Positions 33,312-38,982 of a DNA stretch of 38,982 bases are shown here, one piece after another (position 1 is the first letter of the stretch; each line of letters opens with the position of its first letter). A model generated the notes under the pieces. It made no database searches and had not been told where the DNA came from. It saw only the letters and a list, made by a program, of their open reading frames with translations. The DNA is taken from assembly GCF_035486915.1 (NCBI RefSeq), contig NZ_DATHMR010000132.1, positions 1-38,982 of the forward strand, written 5' to 3'. This stretch comes from Dyella_B sp035486915. Its GTDB lineage: Bacteria; Pseudomonadota; Gammaproteobacteria; Xanthomonadales; Rhodanobacteraceae. The translations under genes and the position numbers were made by a program.

Positions 33312-34709
33312 ATGGCACAGATTGCGATTATTGGCGGTGGCGCGGCGGGTGCTGCGGTGTTCGGCGCTCTTCTTTCACGGGATAGCGCCGATGCCGTCCA
33401 TTGGGTGATCGGCGATACCAACAATGCGGGTCTTGGCATCGCCTACAGCACACAGGACGAACATCATCTGCTCAACGTTCGTGCCAGCGGCATGGGCCTT
33501 TATCTCGATGCCGACGAAGACTTCGCGACCTACAGTTCGCGACAGCAACCAGACACCAAGCCGATCGACTTTTTACCGCGTCGACTGTTTGGGCAATACA
33601 TCGAGTCTCAATTGCGCAAGCGGATAAGTCGTGCCGAACAGCGCAGCCACACGCACCAGATTCACAACACCGAGGCCTTGAGCATTTGGCCCGTGCAGGA
33701 TGGTTATAACGTCATGCTCGGCGATGGAACGGTGTTGACGGTGCAGCGCGTGGTCTTGGCGCTGGGCGCGATGGATGCGCGTCCGCTGCGAACCGTATCC
33801 TCCGCGGCACTGGAAAGCGGCGCGTATGTCTTGGAGCCATGGAGTCTGGCAACCAGGCCGCTTGCTCCACGACGACTCACCGTGATCGGAACCGGCCTTA
33901 CTGCGGTCGATGCTTTGATATCCGCATCAAAGCGCTGGCCGGATGCCGAGTTGGTTGCGGTGTCGCGGCACGGACTTCTGCCGTTTATCCATCCCTCTCT
34001 TCCCATTCCGCCGTTTTCGCTTCAAGCCGAACTCAATGCGACGTTGACGAGTTGCGATGGGCCCGCTCAGGTTCTGGCTGCGATACGAAAGGTTTTTGCA
34101 TTACATCAAGATATCGATTGGCGAAGCGTCATCGATGGCATGCGCCCGATCAACACCACGTTGTGGCAAGGCTTCAATGCCAAGCAGCGCAGGCAATTTC
34201 TCCGGCATGTGCGTTGGGTGTGGGAATCGTCGCGGCACCGGCTAGCTCCCGAACCCGCGGACACGCTTCAACAGCTTCGCGATGAAGGGCGGTTGCACAT
34301 CCACGGCGCCAGGGTGCTGGCCGTGGACGGCAACGGCCCGTTGGACGTCACCATTCGTTCGCGCGCAACGCAACGAGTCACGCAGTTTGAGTCAGATGTC
34401 GTGGTGCAGGCCACTGGCCTGGATACAGCCGTTGCATTTGCCAAAAGCTCATTGCTCTCCAGCCTGCTGAAGAGCGGGTTGGCCGTGGCCGATGCATTGC
34501 AACTGGGGTTGCTCGCAGAAGCCGACGGTCGCTTGGTGAACGCCGACGGTCACGTGCAGCATGGCCTGTATGCGATCGGCTCGCTGCTTCGCGGCAATCT
34601 TTGGGAATGTACGGCCATGCCGGAAATTCGCAACGCCGCCGACAAACTTGCCAAGACACTGAGCGCATACGATGCGCAGAACATAAGTCCGATTGCTGCG
34701 TACGTCTGA
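33312..34709 (+). CDS. FAD/NAD(P)-binding oxidoreductase (NAD_binding_9 type)
   Basis: A flavoprotein of 465 residues. The FAD dinucleotide motif GGGAAG is at residues 8-13, the NAD(P) motif is in LTVIGTGLTAVDALI (~193-208), and an ATGLD-type motif (QATGLDTAVAF) appears late, as in monooxygenase-like flavoproteins. GLGIAYSTQDEHHLLNVRASGM is the signature of the group labelled FAD-NAD(P)-binding (PF13454), which includes proteins of unclear activity. Substrates could be thiols, sulfinates or amines. Its position directly after the thiol dioxygenase suggests a shared sulfur or amino-acid oxidation route. The ribosome site (AAGAG) is weak. It converges on the TetR gene. Confidence 0.82.
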   Translation: MAQIAIIGGGAAGAAVFGALLSRDSADAVHWVIGDTNNAGLGIAYSTQDEHHLLNVRASGMGLYLDADEDFATYSSRQQPDTKPIDFLPRRLFGQYIESQLRKRISRAEQRSHTHQIHNTEALSIWPVQDGYNVMLGDGTVLTVQRVVLALGAMDARPLRTVSSAALESGAYVLEPWSLATRPLAPRRLTVIGTGLTAVDALISASKRWPDAELVAVSRHGLLPFIHPSLPIPPFSLQAELNATLTSCDGPAQVLAAIRKVFALHQDIDWRSVIDGMRPINTTLWQGFNAKQRRQFLRHVRWVWESSRHRLAPEPADTLQQLRDEGRLHIHGARVLAVDGNGPLDVTIRSRATQRVTQFESDVVVQATGLDTAVAFAKSSLLSSLLKSGLAVADALQLGLLAEADGRLVNADGHVQHGLYAIGSLLRGNLWECTAMPEIRNAADKLAKTLSAYDAQNISPIAAYV

Positions 34710-34794
34710 GGTAGAGATTCTGCACAATCAAGCTTGTTCGCACTTGCAACACCTCCAGCGCGATGTCGTGTCGACATCGACGGCACAGACGGAT

Positions 34795-35415
34795 TCAAGC
34801 TTTCGCAGGTGAACGCGCAGCCTCGACCAACGCGTCTTTGGCAGTCAGGAGAATCTGCGTCGCATCATCATTTACCAGCAGCTCCGAGCTGACGAACGCG
34901 CCATTGATCAACAACGCGAGTTGCGCGGCGAGTATCTCGGGGTGTTTCACATTCAGGCGCTTCGCGATGGAACTCAAGCGTGATCGAAGCCCCTGCATGT
35001 GCGAGCGAGCTACGTGTCTCGCGGGGTGGTCTTGTTCGGGGAATTCCGCAGCGACGTTGATTTGCGGACAACCGCGATAGTTCGAACGCGACAGGCGCGC
35101 ACCGATCCAGCGCATATGCGCTGCCAATTCGGCGGCCGGATCATCCGCATGCTTGGCTGCAACATCGTCCCACGTCGTCCAGAAGTCGACGTCCTCGCGC
35201 TCCAGGAACGCGACGATGAGATCGTCCTTCGTGCGGAAATGCCGATACAAGCTGGTCTTGGCCACGCCCGCTTGCTCAACGACCAAGTCGACACCCACGG
35301 CGCGCACGCCTTGCCGATAAAAGAGCGTCGATGCGCATTCAAGGATCCTTTCACGCACATCCGTTGATTCGGGGCCGTGGGCTTTTCGTTTTTGGGCGGG
35401 CAACTGAGTCGTCAT
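34795..35415 (-). CDS. TetR/AcrR family transcriptional regulator
   Basis: A repressor of 206 residues. The DNA-binding domain (about 17-65) reads DVRERILECASTLFYRQGVRAVGVDLVVEQAGVAKTSLYRHFRTKDDLI, a standard three-helix TetR domain. The C-terminal ligand domain has the GCPQINVAAEFP motif seen in TetR proteins that control oxidoreductase operons. It diverges from the saccharopine-dehydrogenase-like gene over a 96-nt spacer holding two related 14-bp inverted repeats and face-to-face promoters, so it should repress itself and that operon. The first ATG at 35415 has no strong ribosome site. Confidence 0.9.
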   Translation of the reverse strand: MTTQLPAQKRKAHGPESTDVRERILECASTLFYRQGVRAVGVDLVVEQAGVAKTSLYRHFRTKDDLIVAFLEREDVDFWTTWDDVAAKHADDPAAELAAHMRWIGARLSRSNYRGCPQINVAAEFPEQDHPARHVARSHMQGLRSRLSSIAKRLNVKHPEILAAQLALLINGAFVSSELLVNDDATQILLTAKDALVEAARSPAKA

Positions 35416-35440
35416 GGTGAGGCGTGGGCCAAGCGGGGTG

Positions 35441-35469
35441 TTGACACAGTACAGACCTTTCTGTAGCGT
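35441..35469 (+). promoter_or_regulatory. Promoter of the saccharopine-dehydrogenase-like operon
   Basis: A consensus -35 (TTGACA, 35441-35446), a 17-bp spacer and a weaker -10 (TAGCGT, 35464-35469). Operator 1 fills most of the spacer and operator 2 lies just past the start point. Confidence 0.55.
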
Positions 35470-35474
35470 TACAA
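35446..35474 (-). promoter_or_regulatory. Promoter of the TetR gene
   Basis: On the minus strand, TTGTAA (plus 35469-35474) is followed after 17 bp by TACTGT (35446-35451). It faces and overlaps the plus-strand promoter, so one repressor could close both. Confidence 0.5.
35451..35464. promoter_or_regulatory. TetR operator candidate A
   Basis: ACAGACCTTTCTGT: arms ACAGA / TCTGT around CCTT, extendable by one pair (T...A). It lies in the spacer of both divergent promoters. Confidence 0.7.
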
Positions 35475-35476
35475 GA

Positions 35477-35490
35477 ACAGACAGGTCTGT
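35477..35490. promoter_or_regulatory. TetR operator candidate B
   Basis: ACAGACAGGTCTGT: 6-bp arms ACAGAC / GTCTGT around AG. It shares 11 of 14 positions with candidate A; the two centres are 26 bp apart. Confidence 0.7.
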
Positions 35491-35511
35491 ATCGTCACGG
35501 GGAAACTCAAA

Positions 35512-36516
35512 ATGTTCAACAACAGTAAGGCCTTAGCCGTTTATGGCGCTACGGGACATACCGGCACCTTCGTCGTCGCCGAGCTCCAGCGACGCGGTTT
35601 GCCGGTGGTAGCAGTGGGCCGAGACATATCGAGCGTTCCAGTGGGTGTGCCGGCGCGAACGGCCGCGATAGACGACGCAGCAGCGCTCGATCGCGCGTTC
35701 GCCGACTGCGCCGTGGTGATTAACTGCGCCGGCCCCTTTCTGGATACCGCCGCACCGATCGTGGAGGCCGCCCTGCGCGCGGGAAGTGCCTATCTCGATG
35801 TCACGGCAGAACAAGCCAGTACGCTCGCGATATTTGAGCGTTATGACGAGCAAGCCCGTGCCGCGAAAGTTGCCATCGTCCCCGCTGTCGGTTTTTACGG
35901 TGGCCTTGCAGACCTTCTTGCCACAGCGCTGATTGGCGACCGCAGTGTCGATGAGATGACTATTGCCGTCGCCCTCGATCATTGGTGGCCGACTAAAGGA
36001 ACCAGGAAGACCGGCGAACGCAATCGAGTGCCACGCGTCGTCATCAAAAACGGGAGTCTGGTGCCCATGGCAACACCCGCAATGACAACCGATTGGACGT
36101 TCGAGCCGCCGCATGGCATGCAAGCCATGGAAGAAACGCCGCTCAGCGAGATCATCACGATCTCGCGCCATCTGCACGTGCGCAACCTGAGCAGTTATCT
36201 CAACGTTGCGTCGCTAGACGAACTGCGTAACGCCGCCACACCCGTACCGGCGGCCATCGATGCCGAAGGGCGATCCGCACAGCGATTCGTCATGGAAGTT
36301 GTTGCGCGAGATGGTGATCGTTCGACTCGTGCCGTTGCGCGAGGACAAGACATTTATGCCGTGACAGCCCCGCTTGTCGTCGAGGCTGCCGCACGCATGC
36401 TCCAACCCACTTTCAATCGAAGCGGTGCGCTTACGCTAGGGGAAGCATTCGATGCCGAAGACTTCCTCCGTTCCCTCAAGCCCGAACAGATGACATTCGA
36501 GCTCAACGTGACCTGA
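35512..36516 (+). CDS. Saccharopine-dehydrogenase-like NAD(P)-binding protein
   Basis: A 334-residue oxidoreductase-like protein. The Rossmann motif GATGHTG (residues 12-18), the following VGRD segment and NCAGPF (~75) match the saccharopine dehydrogenase NADP-binding group, which includes trans-acting enoyl reductases of lipid synthesis. The C-terminal part (LSSYLNVASLDELR, REVVARDGDRS-like strands) fits the second domain of those proteins. The natural substrate is unknown. It is the first gene after the TetR-controlled promoter and is followed 37 nt later by the PEP-mutase-like gene, so both should be induced together when the repressor binds its ligand. Confidence 0.82.
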   Translation: MFNNSKALAVYGATGHTGTFVVAELQRRGLPVVAVGRDISSVPVGVPARTAAIDDAAALDRAFADCAVVINCAGPFLDTAAPIVEAALRAGSAYLDVTAEQASTLAIFERYDEQARAAKVAIVPAVGFYGGLADLLATALIGDRSVDEMTIAVALDHWWPTKGTRKTGERNRVPRVVIKNGSLVPMATPAMTTDWTFEPPHGMQAMEETPLSEIITISRHLHVRNLSSYLNVASLDELRNAATPVPAAIDAEGRSAQRFVMEVVARDGDRSTRAVARGQDIYAVTAPLVVEAAARMLQPTFNRSGALTLGEAFDAEDFLRSLKPEQMTFELNVT

Positions 36517-36553
36517 TGCGACGAACTCAATACACCACCCAAGGAGACGTGTT

Positions 36554-37327
36554 ATGCAGCAGAAAGAACGAGCACAGTTATTCGCCTCTCTCCACGTAAA
36601 AGGAAGTCCCTTCGTTCTCTACAACGCATGGGATGCGGGCAGCGCCAAAATCATTCAGGACGCTGGTGCGCCTGCCATCGGTACGAGCAGTTGGGCCGTC
36701 GCCGCGGCACAGGGATACGGCGATGGCGAGTCGATACCTTTTGCATTCGTCGAGCAGATCGTTGCACGCATCACCGCTACGGTCGATATTCCCGTGAGTG
36801 TGGACGTCGAAGGAGGCTATAGCGACGATCCAAGCGTATGCGCTGCGAATGTCGCGCGGCTTATGGATCTCGGCGTGGTAGGCATCAACTTCGAGGACGG
36901 TGTCGTACACGGAACCGGTTTGCACAGCGTTGACGCACAGAGCGCACGCATCGCGGCAATCCGAGCCATGGCCGATGCGCGTGGCGTCCCGCTGTTTATC
37001 AACGCACGCACCGATCTGTTCCTGGGCACCGGCATCAAGCCACCTGAAGGAATCCCGGAAGCGAAAGAACGCGCAGCCGCGTACGCACGTGCAGGCGCAT
37101 CCGGATTCTTCATTCCTGGTCTGGTCGACTTTGCAGCCATTCGGGATTTGTGCGCCAGCATCACACTGCCGTTGAACGTCATGGCGATGCAGGGACTTCC
37201 TCACGCACGCGAACTGGCGGAAGCGGGCGTCGCCCGTATCAGCCATGGACCTTCTCCCTACTTGCTGGCGATGGATGCGGTACGCAATGCCGCGAGAGAC
37301 AGCCACGAAGAACGGCAAGCAGCGTGA
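36554..37327 (+). CDS. Isocitrate lyase/PEP mutase superfamily protein
   Basis: A TIM-barrel enzyme of 257 residues acting on a 2-oxo acid-type substrate by C-C or C-P bond chemistry. The barrel start NAWDAGSAKIIQDAGAPAIGTSSWAVA, the metal-site strand DIPVSVDVEGGYSDD (~78-90), GINFEDG and FINARTD are diagnostic of the family (PF13714). The KKCGH-type lyase motif of true isocitrate lyases is absent, so it belongs with the PEP mutase/oxaloacetate hydrolase-like branch. A good AAGGAG ribosome site lies 8 nt before the ATG. It ends the TetR-controlled pair; the link between the two enzymes is not evident. Confidence 0.85.
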   Translation: MQQKERAQLFASLHVKGSPFVLYNAWDAGSAKIIQDAGAPAIGTSSWAVAAAQGYGDGESIPFAFVEQIVARITATVDIPVSVDVEGGYSDDPSVCAANVARLMDLGVVGINFEDGVVHGTGLHSVDAQSARIAAIRAMADARGVPLFINARTDLFLGTGIKPPEGIPEAKERAAAYARAGASGFFIPGLVDFAAIRDLCASITLPLNVMAMQGLPHARELAEAGVARISHGPSPYLLAMDAVRNAARDSHEERQAA

Positions 37328-37601
37328 TTACAAAGCAGTGCAATCGGATGACCTAACGGTGAGGCTGTTGTCGATCCGGTGAGCCCATGCATTTGCGTCT
37401 CAAAGCTGGACTTGCCACTTCAGGTTCGTGGCAGTAGTCCTGCCTCGGGTTGCAGATTCAGTCGGTCGTTGCAATACGCCACTTGCTCACGCAGCCTGGG
37501 GGTGTTGCAACGACCAGGGGCGCATTTACCGGCTTAACCCTGAAATCTTCGAATAAGCCTGTGTGAGCACGCGGCTAGTGCCTCAACTCTCGCTTCCGTA
37601 T

Positions 37602-38982
37602 TCACGCTCCGGATTCCCATAGCCCTCCAAGAGCCTTTATCAAGAGAATGTCGGAATCGAGACGGCGCTGCGATAACTGACTGAGATACTGCGTCTGTTC
37701 GAGATTGGTGCTCTGCGCAGAGACAACCTCAAGGTAGTCGATGGCACCGGCCTGATACTGATTCATGGCAAGACGAAGCGCTTCGGTCGATGCGTCGACC
37801 GCGCGTTGCTGCACGAGTGCCTCGTTCCTCAATACGTTGAGCGATGCCAGGTTGTCTTCCACTTCCTGGAAAGCGCTGAGCACGGTTTGCCGATAGACAG
37901 CGGTCGCTGCATCCTGCTTTGCTTCGGCCGCCTTCAACGCCTGCTTGCGGCGTCCGCCGTCGAACAGTGTGCCCACAAGGGCCGGCCCGATGCTCCAGAA
38001 ATGACTGGGAAGACTTGCCCACTGCGCCAGCGTGGACGACTCCACGCCGCCCGATGCCGAAAGCATCAAGTCGGGAAAGAAGGCCGACGTCGCTTCGCCC
38101 ACGTCGGCGTTTGCAGCGGCGACGCGGCGTTCGGCAGCAGCGATATCCGGGCGCCTTTCCAAGAGATCGGATGGAACGCCGGTGGGGATCGATGGCAATG
38201 CAATGGTCTCTTCCTGCGGCGGCAAGCTGAAACTGGAAGCTGGCACGCCAATCAACATCGCAATGGCGTCTTCGTAACGTGCCCGGCTCGCGCCAAGGTC
38301 AATCAGTTGCGCTTGCGTGGCCTGAAGCTGGCTTTCCGCCTCGGCTAAGTCAGAGGCTGGTGCGACACCCACATCGAAGCGGTGTTTGACGATATCGCGC
38401 GCCTGCGCATAAACAGTCACGGTGCGATTGAGCAAGTCTGCTTCGATGTCCAGTTCGCGCAGATCGATGTAGTCCATCGCCAGTTGCGCATGCATGCTCA
38501 ACGCGACGGATTCAAGATCGGCCTGGCTCGCCTGTGCACGCGCATTGGCAGCATCTACTTCGTGCCCGATGCGATCGAAAAGATCGGGCTCCCACTCGAC
38601 ATCGGCACCCACCGCGAAATCGGAAACCGTCTTGCCGGCAAGCGACCGGCCAACGACATTTTTCGACGTGTGACTGCGATTGACGGCCACGCCAGCGCCG
38701 ATGGTCGGCATATACGCTGCGCGCGCTTCACCCACCAGCGCTTGCGCCTGTTGCAGATTCGCCACGGACTGCTTGATGGTTTGATTGGAAACCGTAACGC
38801 GCGATTCCAGCGCATCGAGCGATGCGTCGTGGAAAACCTTCCACCATTCGCCTCGGTCAATCGTGTCGTTCGGTGCGGCGGACTTCCAACCGGGCGGCGG
38901 CGTGGTAGCGCTGGCGCCTTTGTAATGGTTCGGCACCGCAACACTCGGCCGCACATAAGCCGGTCCAGGCGTGCAGCCCGTC
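37602..38982 (-). CDS. NodT-family outer-membrane efflux channel, 5' end outside the window
   Basis: A second TolC-like lipoprotein channel; 459 complete codons are visible and the start lies beyond the right edge. The frame continues upstream of the GTG at 38954 to the boundary and reads TGCTPGPAYVRPSVAVP, so the lipobox cysteine is only three codons inside the window. Two repeated halves are clear (QALVGEARAAYMPTIGAG... and RRPDIAAAERRVAAANADVGEATSAFFPDLML), as in NodT-family proteins. It ends the transcript and is convergent with the PEP-mutase-like gene. Adaptor and pump genes, if any, must lie to the right. It is distinct in sequence from the channel at 22068. Confidence 0.9.
   Translation of the reverse strand, partial: TGCTPGPAYVRPSVAVPNHYKGASATTPPPGWKSAAPNDTIDRGEWWKVFHDASLDALESRVTVSNQTIKQSVANLQQAQALVGEARAAYMPTIGAGVAVNRSHTSKNVVGRSLAGKTVSDFAVGADVEWEPDLFDRIGHEVDAANARAQASQADLESVALSMHAQLAMDYIDLRELDIEADLLNRTVTVYAQARDIVKHRFDVGVAPASDLAEAESQLQATQAQLIDLGASRARYEDAIAMLIGVPASSFSLPPQEETIALPSIPTGVPSDLLERRPDIAAAERRVAAANADVGEATSAFFPDLMLSASGGVESSTLAQWASLPSHFWSIGPALVGTLFDGGRRKQALKAAEAKQDAATAVYRQTVLSAFQEVEDNLASLNVLRNEALVQQRAVDASTEALRLAMNQYQAGAIDYLEVVSAQSTNLEQTQYLSQLSQRRLDSDILLIKALGGLWESGA

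Noticed and set aside
36578..37318. A 246-codon antisense frame in the PEP-mutase-like gene
   Set aside because: A shadow of the real gene; Cys- and Arg-rich translation without family resemblance.
37416..37436. Hairpin TGCCAC / GTGGCA between convergent genes
   Set aside because: Short stem, 9-nt loop and no T run on either strand; too weak to call a terminator.
1..38982. Mobile elements, CRISPR arrays, tRNA or rRNA genes
   Set aside because: No transposase, integrase or phage-like frame, no regularly spaced repeats, and no recognisable tRNA or rRNA sequence were seen on either strand.

Overview
The window comes from a GC-rich chromosome whose genes are mostly secreted enzymes, efflux pumps, LytTR-type and TetR/DeoR-type regulators and NodT-type outer-membrane channels. 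This suits a gammaproteobacterium of the Xanthomonadales/Rhodanobacteraceae kind (Dyella, Luteibacter or Rhodanobacter-like). That placement rests on gene content and style only; there is no rRNA or marker gene here. No tRNA, rRNA, CRISPR array, transposase, integrase or phage gene was found.

Layout. 1-3000: the N-terminus of an exported protein that runs off the left edge, an exported type 2 polyhydroxyalkanoate depolymerase, and an exported clan GH-A-like glycosidase. 3600-6400: a cytochrome b561, a processive family 2 glycosyltransferase, a three-helix membrane protein and a 33-residue single-helix protein. 6440-8450: an SDR/NTF2-like gene pair divergent from a TetR regulator, with two perfect 18-bp palindromes between them. 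8670-9860: a DUF6348-like protein and an ArsN2-like acetyltransferase. 9861-14397 (minus strand): LytS-type kinase, LytTR regulator and two MacB/FtsX-type permeases, with no ATPase gene. 14679-17588: a secreted SnoaL-like protein and a penicillin/AHL-acylase-type Ntn hydrolase. 17819-21652 (minus): an acyltransferase-3 protein, then an overlapping MFS-HAD-DeoR operon behind a promoter that carries tandem direct repeats. 22068-27890: a complete outer-membrane channel/adaptor/HME-RND pump operon. 28042-31899: a YciI-like protein, a dicarboxylate/amino-acid symporter, a threonine-synthase-type PLP enzyme, and a 58-residue acidic protein with its own terminator. 32655-34709: a cysteine-dioxygenase-type cupin and an FAD/NAD(P)-binding oxidoreductase. 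34795-37327: a TetR regulator divergent from a saccharopine-dehydrogenase-like and a PEP-mutase-like gene, with two operators inside face-to-face promoters. 37602 to the edge: a second NodT-type outer-membrane channel, cut at its lipobox.

How the parts work together. Three local circuits can be read from the DNA: both TetR loci and the DeoR operon have repeats placed on recognisable -35/-10 pairs. The sensor-kinase operon probably drives a membrane permease pair that must borrow or lack an ATPase. The RND operon is self-sufficient, with overlapping or near-overlapping frames. Several gene-poor stretches carry decayed copies of one palindromic repeat (arms TGTCCGCTTT / AAAGCGGACA). No single large unknown system stands out. 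The best candidates for new biology are the ATPase-less permease operon, the cysteine dioxygenase/oxidoreductase pair beside a threonine-synthase-like enzyme, the synthase with small membrane partners, and the unrecognised small proteins.
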